Shown: positions 1 through 8,479, counted from the stretch's first letter. The stretch: DNA of 38,953 nt from an uncultured Erysipelotrichaceae bacterium (GCA_902791935.1 CADAXQ010000018.1:1-38953); one strand, 5' to 3'. Numbers and translations are program-made. Notes: a model not told the origin generated them from the sequence alone.

Positions 1-106
1 GTCTGCGGGACGCCGAAAAGCGACCTTTCGTCCAACCTGTTCTGAAAAAGCGCGATGGCAGGTTGATTCCGTATCCTTTATTTGCTGGTATATCTAGCCT
101 TTTTTG

Positions 107-134
107 TTGCTTTAAAAATGGAACATCGTAGAAT
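107..134 (+). promoter_or_regulatory. Probable tyrS promoter
   Basis: TTGCTT (107-112) and TAGAAT (129-134) are separated by 16 nt. Transcription would start near 141 and give a leader of about 70 nt that contains the hairpin at 143-178. The match is moderate. Confidence 0.4.
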
Positions 135-142
135 AGAGACCA

Positions 143-188
143 TAGGAAAAAGTGGCATTTTATCCGCTTTTTGCCCTAGTTGCCCTAG
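143..188 (+). promoter_or_regulatory. tyrS leader hairpin with tandem 9-bp repeat
   Basis: AAAAAGTGG (147-155) pairs with CCGCTTTTT (164-172) with one G-U pair. TAGG (143-146) can extend the stem with CCTA (175-178). The sequence TTGCCCTAG occurs twice in tandem (171-179 and 180-188), so a second CCTA (184-187) offers another pairing partner. No T-box consensus (AGGGTGGNACCGCG type) is present. It could be an attenuator or simply a 5' UTR structure; this rests on pairing done by eye. Confidence 0.35.
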
Positions 189-212
189 TTGGCGAAATAT
201 GAGAGGAACATT

Positions 213-1472
213 ATGAATATTGTCGATGAATTGAATTACCGCGGACTGATTGAGCAATACTCCAACGAAGAAAACGTGCGGAAATTGCTTTCCACCAAGC
301 AGACCATTTATTGCGGCTTTGACCCATCGGCCGCTTCGATGCACGTGGGGAACTACGTGATGATTTCCATTTTGAAACGGTTACAGATGGCAGGGCATCG
401 TATCATTGCCGTTGTTGGCGGGGCAACGGGTATGATCGGCGATCCTTCTGGCAAATCGAAAGAACGGAATTTGCAAACGAAAGAAGCACTTGCTCAAAAT
501 ACTGCCTGCATCAAAGCGCAGCTCGAACGGTTTTTGGATTTTTCAGATCCCGAACGTGGCTTAGTCGTCAATAACTATGACTGGTTAGGAACGATGAGCA
601 CGCTCGATTTCTTACGCGACTATGGCAAATATTTCACGATCAACTACATGTTATCGAAGGAAATTGTCTCTTCACGATTAGAAGTGGGCATTTCGTTTAC
701 GGAATTCTCTTACCAGATTCTCCAATCGATTGACTTCTATCATTTACGGAAAGAATATGGTTGCAAGATCCAAATCGGCGGAAACGATCAATGGGGCAAT
801 TTAACCTCAGGTATGGAACTCATCCGGAAATTAGATGGGGACGATGCGGAAGCTGAAGTCATGACGGCTCACTTAATCACGCGTGCCGATGGTAAGAAGT
901 TTGGCAAATCCGAAAAAGGTGCCTTGTTCTTGAACCCTGAACTCACCTCACCTTACCAACTCTATCAATATTTCATGAATACGACTGATGAAGATGCTGT
1001 TAAATACTTAAAGGTTTTCACGTTCTTATCGCATGACGAAATCGAAGCGGTTTCGAAAGAGCACTTCGAACATCCTGGCGAACGGATCGCTCAAAAGAAG
1101 TTGGCCTATGAAATCACCAAAGACATCCACGGCGTTGAAGCAGCCGAAGAGGCCGTTAAGATGTCGAATGTGCTTTTCTCGGGCGATGTCGCTTCGTTAA
1201 ACGGCAAAGAAATCGAAGAACTTTTAGGTTCCTTGAAAGTCAAACTCGATCACGAAATGAGCTTATTGGACTTATTGGTGACGCTCGGCGCGGCACCTTC
1301 TAAGACCCAAGCAAAGACCTTTATTTTGCAAAACTCCGTCGCGGTGAACGGAGAAAAATGCGCTGACCCTGCCAAAATCATCACGAAAGACATGGCAATC
1401 GAGGGGAAGTACATTGTGTTACGCCGCGGGAAAAAGAACTATTTCTTGGGGGCGTTTGAAAAAGAAAACTAA
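213..1472 (+). CDS. tyrS: Tyrosine--tRNA ligase
   Basis: This cytoplasmic class I aminoacyl-tRNA synthetase charges tRNA-Tyr with tyrosine. The 419-residue length fits bacterial TyrRS. The Rossmann catalytic domain shows the HIGH-type motif HVGN and the KMSKS-type motif KFGKS, with the tyrosine-pocket stretch GGNDQWGN between them. The C-terminal ~75 residues (PSKTQAKTFILQNSVAVNG) form an S4 RNA-binding domain. The ATG at 213 was chosen because GAGAGG lies about 6 nt upstream; an in-frame TTG at 189 has no ribosome site. The leader contains a hairpin and a 9-bp tandem repeat but no T-box motif. A rubredoxin-like gene follows after 90 nt. Confidence 0.97.
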   Translation: MNIVDELNYRGLIEQYSNEENVRKLLSTKQTIYCGFDPSAASMHVGNYVMISILKRLQMAGHRIIAVVGGATGMIGDPSGKSKERNLQTKEALAQNTACIKAQLERFLDFSDPERGLVVNNYDWLGTMSTLDFLRDYGKYFTINYMLSKEIVSSRLEVGISFTEFSYQILQSIDFYHLRKEYGCKIQIGGNDQWGNLTSGMELIRKLDGDDAEAEVMTAHLITRADGKKFGKSEKGALFLNPELTSPYQLYQYFMNTTDEDAVKYLKVFTFLSHDEIEAVSKEHFEHPGERIAQKKLAYEITKDIHGVEAAEEAVKMSNVLFSGDVASLNGKEIEELLGSLKVKLDHEMSLLDLLVTLGAAPSKTQAKTFILQNSVAVNGEKCADPAKIITKDMAIEGKYIVLRRGKKNYFLGAFEKEN

Positions 1473-1562
1473 GAATCGAAGCATTTCCCTCGCAAAATCA
1501 TTCCTTATCCTGCATAATATCATCAATCGAAGACATTCGATTATCACAAGGAGTAAAAAACA

Positions 1563-1709
1563 ATGGAAGAAAAGAAAGTTCAAAAATATCGCTGCTTAGT
1601 CTGCGGACAGATCGTCGTCCCGAACGAAGACGGGTCCTGCCCCGTCTGCGGTGCCCCCGCCGACATGCTCGTCCCCGTTGACGATGACGGCAACGAGATC
1701 CAGCTCTAA
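1563..1709 (+). CDS. Rubredoxin-like zinc-ribbon/iron protein, 48 aa
   Basis: This very short gene has an excellent ribosome site: AAGGAG at 1548-1553, 9 nt before the ATG. The product has two CxxCG knuckles, CLVCG near the N-terminus and CPVCG about 15 residues later, then an acidic tail. That is the metal-binding pattern of the rubredoxin domain found at the C-terminus of rubrerythrins. The spacing between knuckles is much shorter than in free rubredoxins, which are about 52 residues with some 29 residues between pairs. It may carry iron for electron transfer or just zinc. It lies 90 nt after tyrS with the same strand and is followed by a strong terminator. Opposite-strand reading frames here are shadows. 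Confidence 0.85.
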   Translation: MEEKKVQKYRCLVCGQIVVPNEDGSCPVCGAPADMLVPVDDDGNEIQL

Positions 1710-1723
1710 TCTCCATAAAAAAG

Positions 1724-1750
1724 AAGGCATCGGGTCACGATGCCTTTTCT
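1724..1750. terminator. Bidirectional terminator
   Basis: AAGGCATCG (1724-1732) pairs with CGATGCCTT (1738-1746) around a 5-nt loop. A run of A precedes and a T-rich run follows, so it can act in both directions. The TGA stop of the minus-strand lipoprotein gene (1735-1737) lies inside the loop. Confidence 0.85.
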
Positions 1751-2868
1751 TGTATCCCGTAATAGTCGAAGAAGCCGCGGAGGAAGAAATCCTCGACATC
1801 TGCGGCTTTGTCACGTTTCCAGACGATGGTGTCTCCGGATTTATCCCAATCGCCCTCGGGGATGACGCGGCCAAGCAAATTCATTTCTAGATTGGGACTA
1901 GACACGGTGAAGTGATGCTTTCTTGTGCCGTCCCAATAAGACTTCGTAATTTTGACGGTATCTCCGTCTTGCTCTAACGTATCGTTTAGATATACTGCCA
2001 TATCATAAACGGCATTAGCTTTGCGTGTTTCATTCCCTTTTGGGCGATACATGATAAAAGTTGGAACATAACCTTTATCGTAGCCATAAGTGGTGTTATA
2101 GACGTTCGAAAGGCCGTATTCGTCTTTAAACGTCTGCCATTGATTGGGGTCATATACCCCGTTTTTGTAACGGATTCCTTCGCTGTCGCATTCGAGAAGA
2201 TAGATTTTTCCTGGTAGCCCAACTCCTTCTTTTTTTAATAAGGAATAAGTCATATAGGAGCAATCGGAACAGGTTTTCCGTAAGAAGCCCAATGCGAATT
2301 CGTCTTTTTTCGCGAATTTCTCTTCCAATTGTTTTTGCGTGAGATAAAGGAATTTGCCCCAAATAACTTTGTCATCAAGATAGGTCTCAATCTTTTCAAG
2401 ATTCGACAATGTTTCATCCCCGTTGGTGGTCTGATGGAGTAAGGTACCATCGATAAAGACTGCCAAAGTGACTTCTCCTTCCACAAAACGGAGCTTAAAA
2501 GAATCACTGCCTGAAGGGAAATCGGCGGGATTCACCCCATAAGCCAAAGCGTCGTATTTTTGAAGATATTGGTCAAAGCCGGTGGCAAAGCCACTCCAGC
2601 AAGTGCAATCGTTCGGAATCCCTTCTAGCAAAGAGGAATAATCATAAACGAGCAGCAAGAAATTTTCTTTGTGCTCGATTTTCTTTGAAAGTTCAGCATA
2701 AGAGATATTCTCCGTATGAAGGGGCAACGAATCGGCTCCTGTGCCTAGTGATGCGTCATATAGCTTTCTAAAGGACAAATAAGAAATCACTTTCACCGAT
2801 TGACCAGGGCACGCCGTTAAAGTGTTTAGCAATGGCAAAACAATAAACCAGAAAAAACGTTTTTTCAT
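1735..2868 (-). CDS. Lipoprotein with two thioredoxin-like folds
   Basis: This 377-residue exported protein has a lipoprotein signal (KKRFF, hydrophobic core, LTAC with lipidated Cys20), so it should sit on the outer face of the membrane. Two thioredoxin-type halves are visible. In the first, a strand FLLLVYDYS (about 70-78) leads into C88-T-C90-W. In the second, residues near 192-203 lead into C200-S-D-C203, followed by a strand YLLECDSE and a VPTF cis-proline motif (P269). It may be a thiol oxidoreductase or a redox-inactive descendant; no partner gene is adjacent. The start has no proper ribosome site but has TAAAAT 7 nt upstream, suggesting a leaderless mRNA. The family is not one I can name. 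Confidence 0.75.
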   Translation of the reverse strand: MKKRFFWFIVLPLLNTLTACPGQSVKVISYLSFRKLYDASLGTGADSLPLHTENISYAELSKKIEHKENFLLLVYDYSSLLEGIPNDCTCWSGFATGFDQYLQKYDALAYGVNPADFPSGSDSFKLRFVEGEVTLAVFIDGTLLHQTTNGDETLSNLEKIETYLDDKVIWGKFLYLTQKQLEEKFAKKDEFALGFLRKTCSDCSYMTYSLLKKEGVGLPGKIYLLECDSEGIRYKNGVYDPNQWQTFKDEYGLSNVYNTTYGYDKGYVPTFIMYRPKGNETRKANAVYDMAVYLNDTLEQDGDTVKITKSYWDGTRKHHFTVSSPNLEMNLLGRVIPEGDWDKSGDTIVWKRDKAADVEDFFLRGFFDYYGIQEKAS

Positions 2869-2875
2869 TGCCTTG

Positions 2876-2904
2876 ATTTTAAACGGATTTCATCGGCAGG
2901 TAAA
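2876..2904 (-). promoter_or_regulatory. Promoter of thioredoxin-like lipoprotein, leaderless type
   Basis: On the minus strand TTTACC (2904-2899) and TAAAAT (2881-2876) are 17 nt apart, and the ATG at 2868 begins 7 nt after the -10. AAGG is present but only 2 nt from the ATG, too close to act as a ribosome site. Confidence 0.5.
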
Positions 2905-3141
2905 GAACGAAAAAATCGGGACAAAAAATCCCCATGAAAACCATCCCAAAAAAGTTCCATATTGTTCCGACCACAGCAAAGGAAAACCGACTTTTTGAAA
3001 GGCGCAAAAACACCCCCTCAAAAATTTGTTCAAAATTTTGTTGATTTTTGCTTCGCTCTATCGCAATATTTTTACTCGACAGGATGGGGGTTCCCTTCTT
3101 GCTTTAGGGCGACGCCTTTCACCTGACCACGGAGGACGCAT
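2905..3141. other. Intergenic region before potA
   Basis: This is a divergent spacer between the lipoprotein gene and potA. It holds an AT-rich stretch (about 3015-3080) that must contain the potA promoter, but no single -35/-10 pair stands out. The potA ribosome site GGAGG lies near its end. No reading frame is supported here. Confidence 0.5.
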
Positions 3142-4815
3142 ATGGACGATAGCGGTATCATCATTTCCCTTCAGCATGTGAGTAAGGTCTTCGACAAGAC
3201 CTTCGTAGCCGTAGACGATGTCTCCTTAGACATCAAACGCGGCGAATTCGTGACGTTGCTTGGCCCATCGGGGTGCGGCAAGACGACTACGCTGCGCATG
3301 ATCGCAGGCTTTGACCTTCCGACTTCTGGGAAGATCTTCCTAAACGGACGGGACATCACGAATCTCCCGCCGTATGAAAGACCGGTGAACACGGTATTCC
3401 AACATTACGCGTTGTTCCCAAACCTCGATGTTTATGACAACATCGCGTTTGGCTTGAAATTAAAACACGTTCCGGTTCCGCAGCTAGACAAAGATGGCAA
3501 TCCCGAAAAAGGCATTGATAAAGCAGCGGTCAAACGAATTAAGAAACTCATCCGGGAAACGCGAAACGATTCCCATCTTTCCGAAGAAGATCGTGAGCAT
3601 CAGTTATCGAGCTTAAACGAAGAACTTCAGAAAGCCTTAACAACAGAAGTGCCGTTATATAAAATGCGGAAACTTTCGGCCAAGGAAATCGATGAGAAAG
3701 TGGCGCACGCGCTCGAAATCGTGGACTTAGAAGAAATGGAGGACCGCGATATTCAAAACCTTTCGGGCGGTCAACAACAACGGGTCGCGATTGCTCGTGC
3801 CATCGTCAATGAGCCGGCTGTTTTGTTGCTTGACGAACCGTTAAGCGCTTTGGATCACAAGATGCGGGTCGATATGCAACTCGAACTCAAGAACATGCAT
3901 AAAAAGCTTGGCATTACCTTTATTTATGTCACCCACGACCAAGAAGAAGCGCTTTCGATGTCCGATAAGGTCGTCGTCATGAAAGACGGTGCCATTCAAC
4001 AAGTGGGTACGCCGGAAAACATCTATAACGAACCGACTTCGGCCTATGTGGCCGACTTCATTGGTGAGTCGAATATTTTCGGAGGCACGATGATCGGCCC
4101 GAAACAAGTGCGTTTCTTAGGCGCGAACTGGGCTTGTGTCGATGACTTCCCACTCAATCAGAAAGTCGATGTCGTCGTCCGCCCGGAAGACGTCATCTTA
4201 GGCGAAAAAGGCAAGGGCGTCGTCGATGGAAGAATCATCAGCTCCATCTTCAAAGGCGAAGACTATTCTTACGAATTGGAAGTCGGAAAGAACGAAATCA
4301 CCTGCCGCGACCATACCGCGCGTTTGGTGGGGAGCGAGGTTTCTTTGTCGGTCGCCCCTGAAAACTTACAAATCATGGAGAAGGAACTCACCTCCAACGT
4401 CTATACTGATGCTTATATTGATAAGAATGGAGCAGTGGTAATTGATGGGGCGGCGTTCGCTTGCGACATCAAGACGTTATTAAAAGGTTCCACCATCGAT
4501 GAAAATGGCTATTTGGTCGATCCGAAGAGCGGAAAGAAATACGATTTGAATGACGCCGATGTCATCGCTTCCTTCGATTTGGATGCCCCCGAACTCTCGG
4601 ATGACTTAGAAGCCGGCGAAATCACCGGCACCATCGTCGGATCCGTCTGGATTGGCGACCATTATCAATACATCGTCCGTACGGAAGACGAAGAAGACTT
4701 TGTTTGCAATACGCCTTATCAATGGAATATCGGGGACCATGTTTCGGTGCATGTTCCACCCGAGAAGATTGCGCTTCGTTTGAAGAAAGGGCTCGATTCC
4801 TATGTCGCCGAATGA
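3142..4815 (+). CDS. potA: Spermidine/putrescine ABC transporter, ATP-binding subunit
   Basis: This is the ATPase that powers polyamine uptake through PotB/PotC. Motifs in order: Walker A GPSGCGKTT (about 41-49), ABC signature LSGGQ (207-211), Walker B LLLDEP, D-loop SALD, and the switch histidine in THDQEE. At 557 residues it is far longer than the ~370-residue E. coli protein. About 70 extra charged residues sit between the Q-loop region and the signature, and the C-terminal TOBE part is enlarged. Mycoplasma PotA proteins are similarly long with an insert in the same place. The ATG follows GGAGG by 6 nt. It overlaps potB by 14 nt and is first in the operon. Confidence 0.95.
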   Translation: MDDSGIIISLQHVSKVFDKTFVAVDDVSLDIKRGEFVTLLGPSGCGKTTTLRMIAGFDLPTSGKIFLNGRDITNLPPYERPVNTVFQHYALFPNLDVYDNIAFGLKLKHVPVPQLDKDGNPEKGIDKAAVKRIKKLIRETRNDSHLSEEDREHQLSSLNEELQKALTTEVPLYKMRKLSAKEIDEKVAHALEIVDLEEMEDRDIQNLSGGQQQRVAIARAIVNEPAVLLLDEPLSALDHKMRVDMQLELKNMHKKLGITFIYVTHDQEEALSMSDKVVVMKDGAIQQVGTPENIYNEPTSAYVADFIGESNIFGGTMIGPKQVRFLGANWACVDDFPLNQKVDVVVRPEDVILGEKGKGVVDGRIISSIFKGEDYSYELEVGKNEITCRDHTARLVGSEVSLSVAPENLQIMEKELTSNVYTDAYIDKNGAVVIDGAAFACDIKTLLKGSTIDENGYLVDPKSGKKYDLNDADVIASFDLDAPELSDDLEAGEITGTIVGSVWIGDHYQYIVRTEDEEDFVCNTPYQWNIGDHVSVHVPPEKIALRLKKGLDSYVAE

Positions 4816-5656
4816 AGCCGTGGCGAAACCAAAGAAAAATTCGAAGTTTCGCCTGTTTTTCCGCCTGAAACGGCGTTATCTCGCCATTCCTTACGCGATT
4901 TTCTTACTGCTCTTCGTCGTGCTTCCAATGTTGATGATTTTCTGGTATGCGTTCACCGACAAGGCCGGAAATCCATCGGGCGAAGCGGCGGTTGCCTTCT
5001 TTACGACCCCGAGCAAATGGAGTGTCTTGCTCGTCTCCTTGTTCTTGGGTGTACAAACGACGTTAATTTGTTTGCTTCTTGGCTATCCAGCCGCCTATAT
5101 CTTGGCGAACAAAAAGCTCAATCGAAACGGCGTCTTGGTCGTTCTCTTCGTCATGCCGATGTGGATTAACTTCGTCATCCGTACCGGTGCGACCCGTGAC
5201 TTGCTTGATTGGATTGGGCTCAGTGGTGGCAAATATCCTTGGGCTGCGACCTTAATCGGCATGGTCTATAACTACTTGCCGTTTACGATCCTTCCGTTAT
5301 ACACCACGATGTTAAAACTTGACCGCTCCCAAATGGAAGCGGCTTCGGACTTAGGGGCGAACCCCGTGCAAGTCTTCTTTAAGAACGTCTTGCCCCAAAC
5401 GTTGCCCGGCATTGTCTCAGCTTCGGAAATGGTGTTTATGCCAGTCATGTCTTCTTACGTTATCTCGGATACGTTATCCGAAGGCAAAATCACCTTGTTC
5501 GGCAATAGCATTTATCTCAACTTCACCAACAGCCAATGGAACAGCGGTTCCTTCATGGCGGTCGTGATGCTAGTTATCATTGCCATCACGATGCTCATCA
5601 CCCGTAAATTCGACCGCGGTGACGCGACCGCACGCCGAGGAGGTGGATTATGGTAG
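4802..5656 (+). CDS. potB: Spermidine/putrescine ABC transporter, permease
   Basis: This membrane subunit has 284 residues, the usual PotB length, and about six hydrophobic segments. The first starts at about residue 29 after a basic N-terminus. The cytoplasmic EAA loop that docks on PotA reads EAASDLGANPVQVFFKNVLPQTLPGI. It begins 14 nt inside potA and its last 7 nt overlap potC, so translation of the three genes is probably coupled. PotB pairs with PotC to form the polyamine channel. Confidence 0.95.
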   Translation: MSPNEAVAKPKKNSKFRLFFRLKRRYLAIPYAIFLLLFVVLPMLMIFWYAFTDKAGNPSGEAAVAFFTTPSKWSVLLVSLFLGVQTTLICLLLGYPAAYILANKKLNRNGVLVVLFVMPMWINFVIRTGATRDLLDWIGLSGGKYPWAATLIGMVYNYLPFTILPLYTTMLKLDRSQMEAASDLGANPVQVFFKNVLPQTLPGIVSASEMVFMPVMSSYVISDTLSEGKITLFGNSIYLNFTNSQWNSGSFMAVVMLVIIAITMLITRKFDRGDATARRGGGLW

Positions 5657-6531
5657 AACAAGTGGAACGCAAAGAAAAAATCAAAAAAGTCTTTGCCCAA
5701 CTCTATATCTGGCTCTTGCTTTTACTCATGTACGCGCCCATTTTGGTGTTGGTTGTGTTCTCGTTCACCGATTCGGACGTGCTGGGCCAATGGAACGGTT
5801 TCACTTTCTCTTTGTATGGCAAGCTTTTCCGTTCGGAAGCCATCATGAAAGCCGTCGGTAATACCATCATTATCGCCTTGGTATCCAGCGCGATTGCCAC
5901 GATTCTTGGCACCTTTGGCGCCATTGGGGTTTATGAATCGAACCGGCACTGGAAACGGACCATCGAATTTACGAACCAAATTCCGGTGGTTACGCCGGAA
6001 ATCGTCTTGGCTTTGGCATTAACGGTCCTCTTCGTGTTCTGCCGGGAACATTTCTTCCCGAACTTCCAATTCTCATTCTGGACGTTACTCGCAGGTCACT
6101 TGGTGTTAAGCACACCATTCGTGTATTTGAACGTGAAACCAAAACTCGAACAAATGGATCCGGCCTTATACGAAGCGGCGTTAGATTTAGGTTGCCATCC
6201 GCGCCAAGCGCTTTGGAAAGCCACGATGCCGGAAATCGCCCCCGGCGTTTTCTCGGGATTCTTAATCGCGATTACCTTGTCGCTCGATGACTTCATTGTC
6301 ACTGCCTTCACCGCTGGCCCTGGCTTATTAAGCGGTGCCTCGAAGATCTCTACGATCTCGACCTATGTGCAAGGCGTCATCAAGAAGCACCCGCTTCCGC
6401 CGGAACTCCGTGCGCTTTGCACCTTGATTTTCTTAGTCGTTGTCTTGGTGGTGGTCGCCTTGATTTTGGTGAACCGTCACCGTAAGGCTGGCGCCGTTGG
6501 ACGCCACCAGAAAGCGAGGATGAAACTATGA
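5650..6531 (+). CDS. potC: Spermidine/putrescine ABC transporter, permease
   Basis: This is the second channel subunit, 293 residues with about six membrane segments. Its EAA loop is EAALDLGCHPRQALWKATMPEIAPGV, typical of PotC. The downstream SLDDFIVTAFTAGPG stretch is also characteristic. The AGGAGG box before the ATG lies inside the end of potB. The C-terminus is basic (RHRKAGAVGRHQKARMK). The stop overlaps the potD start as ATGA. Confidence 0.95.
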   Translation: MVEQVERKEKIKKVFAQLYIWLLLLLMYAPILVLVVFSFTDSDVLGQWNGFTFSLYGKLFRSEAIMKAVGNTIIIALVSSAIATILGTFGAIGVYESNRHWKRTIEFTNQIPVVTPEIVLALALTVLFVFCREHFFPNFQFSFWTLLAGHLVLSTPFVYLNVKPKLEQMDPALYEAALDLGCHPRQALWKATMPEIAPGVFSGFLIAITLSLDDFIVTAFTAGPGLLSGASKISTISTYVQGVIKKHPLPPELRALCTLIFLVVVLVVVALILVNRHRKAGAVGRHQKARMKL

Positions 6532-8372
6532 ACTGGCTCCTTCCTTGGTTAACTCTTTCTTTATTGACGGCAGGCACGGGTGCGAGTGCCGCCTATCAAG
6601 GCGTTGATGCCGCTGTGCAAAAAGCCGAATATCCTTCCATCACCTTACGGATTTATAACTCTGAAGACTACATCGCGAATGGCGATGAAGGTTCACGTAA
6701 TTTGGTCGAAGAATTCAAAGCGAAAGTCTTAGCAGAAGATCATGTGAATCTCACGGTGTCTTATTCGACGTTTGACACGAATGAAATCATGCTTTCGAAC
6801 TATGAGACGGGCGCGCAGTCTTATGACTTAATCTGCACGTCGGACTATATGGTCGAACGGATGATGGCGCGGGATATGTTAGTTCCTTTTGCGACTGGCG
6901 ATGCGCGTAAAACCCTTTACGCCCATGGTTATGAAGGATGGGAAGAAGATACGTATGAAGCGTATGGCTCTCCATTCCTAAAATCGCTTTATCACGGTAT
7001 TAAAGTCGCGGGAAGCGATGGCGTCGCCCACGAAGTGAACGACTATATGCGGGGCTACATGTGGGGCACGCTTGGGATTATGTACAACCCAGGCTTCTCG
7101 GTGTATGCCGACCGTGGCTTAACCCCCGATCAAGTGAAGTTCGATATGACGGACTACGCTTCGTTATGGGACAAGAAATACGAAGGCACATTCCAAATCA
7201 AAGACTCCATGCGGGATTCTTACGCGATTGCATTGCTTTATGCGTATCGCGAAGATTTCTCAAAACTCTTAGACGCCTATCAAAATGGCCGGCTTAGCGA
7301 AACCGACTATAACCATCAAATTAACGTCTTATTCAACAACATTTGTCACGTCGATGAGTTTAATGAAGTTGCCACTTCCTTAGGAGCAACTTCCCCCGTT
7401 ACCGATGGGGAAATCATCGATACGATTCAAGATGCCTTATCGACGTTGATGGGCAATTCGTATGGCTTGGAAGTCGACTCTGGCAAAACCGATATCCAGA
7501 CGGGAAACCGCACCGGGATCGATATGGCTTGGTCTGGCGACGCGGTCTATGCGATTGACTCCGCGGAAGAATATGGCACGAACCTCTATTATTCCGTTCC
7601 GACCATCGGGGCGAATATTTGGCTCGATGCCTGGGTCATTCCTTCTTCAGTGCAGACGCAAGAATACGCTCAAAAGTTCATCGATTTCCTTTCAACGCCT
7701 GAGATCGCGGCAGCGAATATGGATTACATCGGTTATACCTCTGCGGTTGCCGGGGATTCCATCTTGGAACAAGCCCGCGAATGGTATGACGTCAGAATGC
7801 CGATCCTTTATCAATACGATGAAGAAGCCGGTGACTTTGTTTGGAACGACGACGATGAACTCGTGAGAAATGAAGCCTATGCTTCTTTATCGGATGACGA
7901 ATTCAACGCTTTGCTTCGTACGGGTAAAGGCACCATTGACGGGGAAACCTACGATTCATGGGACGATTACAGTGAGAAGAACGACTTAGGATGGACTGCG
8001 GTCAATCTTAGTTATTTCTTCAACGATTCGTTAAATGAGTTCCAAAACAATGTCGATACAGTCTTCTATACCGATGAATATGAGTCGATTACAATCGATG
8101 ATAAAACCATCACGGCGGGACGGGCGTTCTATGCGCAATATCCGCCGCAAGAGATCGTTCCGAGCTTGATGGTGATGGAAGACTATGGCGAAGATAACCA
8201 ATATGTCTTAAAGATGTGGGAGAACGTGAAGTCGGGCTCAGTTCCGACGGCCGTCATTGTCATCTTGATTGTCGAAGCGGTCATTATCCTTGCCGTCGTC
8301 ATCTTCTTTGCGGTGCAACATGGCATCTCCAAAGGACTACGGAAGAAGCGGCGGGCCGAACGAAATTCCTAA
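6528..8372 (+). CDS. potD: Polyamine-binding protein, membrane-anchored at both ends
   Basis: This is the substrate-binding subunit of the polyamine importer. The PotD fold is recognisable from ITLRIYNSEDYI near the N-terminus and MAWSGDAVYAID...IGANIWLDAWVIP later, where the Trp and Asp residues line the polyamine pocket in the family. At 614 residues it is much longer than the ~350-residue E. coli PotD; extra acidic sequence follows the SBP core. There is no lipobox cysteine. A short N-terminal hydrophobic segment (LLPWLTLSLLTAGTGASA) may be a signal or anchor. A strong transmembrane helix near the C-terminus (TAVIVILIVEAVIILAVVIFFAV) is followed by a basic tail, so the protein should be tethered. 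It is the last gene of potABCD, before a strong terminator. Confidence 0.92.
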   Translation: MNWLLPWLTLSLLTAGTGASAAYQGVDAAVQKAEYPSITLRIYNSEDYIANGDEGSRNLVEEFKAKVLAEDHVNLTVSYSTFDTNEIMLSNYETGAQSYDLICTSDYMVERMMARDMLVPFATGDARKTLYAHGYEGWEEDTYEAYGSPFLKSLYHGIKVAGSDGVAHEVNDYMRGYMWGTLGIMYNPGFSVYADRGLTPDQVKFDMTDYASLWDKKYEGTFQIKDSMRDSYAIALLYAYREDFSKLLDAYQNGRLSETDYNHQINVLFNNICHVDEFNEVATSLGATSPVTDGEIIDTIQDALSTLMGNSYGLEVDSGKTDIQTGNRTGIDMAWSGDAVYAIDSAEEYGTNLYYSVPTIGANIWLDAWVIPSSVQTQEYAQKFIDFLSTPEIAAANMDYIGYTSAVAGDSILEQAREWYDVRMPILYQYDEEAGDFVWNDDDELVRNEAYASLSDDEFNALLRTGKGTIDGETYDSWDDYSEKNDLGWTAVNLSYFFNDSLNEFQNNVDTVFYTDEYESITIDDKTITAGRAFYAQYPPQEIVPSLMVMEDYGEDNQYVLKMWENVKSGSVPTAVIVILIVEAVIILAVVIFFAVQHGISKGLRKKRRAERNS

Positions 8373-8383
8373 TTTCCTTCCCG

Positions 8384-8413
8384 AGAGAACGGAACAAACT
8401 CCGTTCTCTTTTT
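8384..8413 (+). terminator. potABCD terminator
   Basis: AGAGAACGGA (8384-8393) and TCCGTTCTCT (8400-8409) form a 10-bp stem with a 6-nt loop, followed by a run of T. Confidence 0.93.
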
Positions 8414-8440
8414 CTTCACTTTAAAATTTTGTCGGCTACG

Positions 8441-8469
8441 TTGAAAGAAAAAGAAGTGAATGCTATAAT
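8441..8469 (+). promoter_or_regulatory. tRNA-Cys promoter
   Basis: TTGAAA (8441-8446), a 17-nt spacer and a perfect TATAAT (8464-8469) with an extended -10 TGC. The tRNA starts 11 nt later. Confidence 0.92.
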
Positions 8470-8479
8470 TCAACACGCT

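Noticed and set aside
1..212. T-box riboswitch upstream of tyrS
   Set aside because: No AGGGTGGNACCGCG-like T-box sequence or specifier stem could be found; only a simple hairpin is present.
189..212. TTG start for tyrS at 189
   Set aside because: No ribosome site before it; GAGAGG is well placed for ATG 213, which gives the usual N-terminus.
1498..1890. Arg-rich and other frames on both strands over the rubredoxin-like gene
   Set aside because: Low-complexity products that shadow the real 48-aa gene and the end of the lipoprotein gene.
7061..7866. Frames inside potD on the same strand
   Set aside because: Out-of-frame shadows of a well-supported gene.
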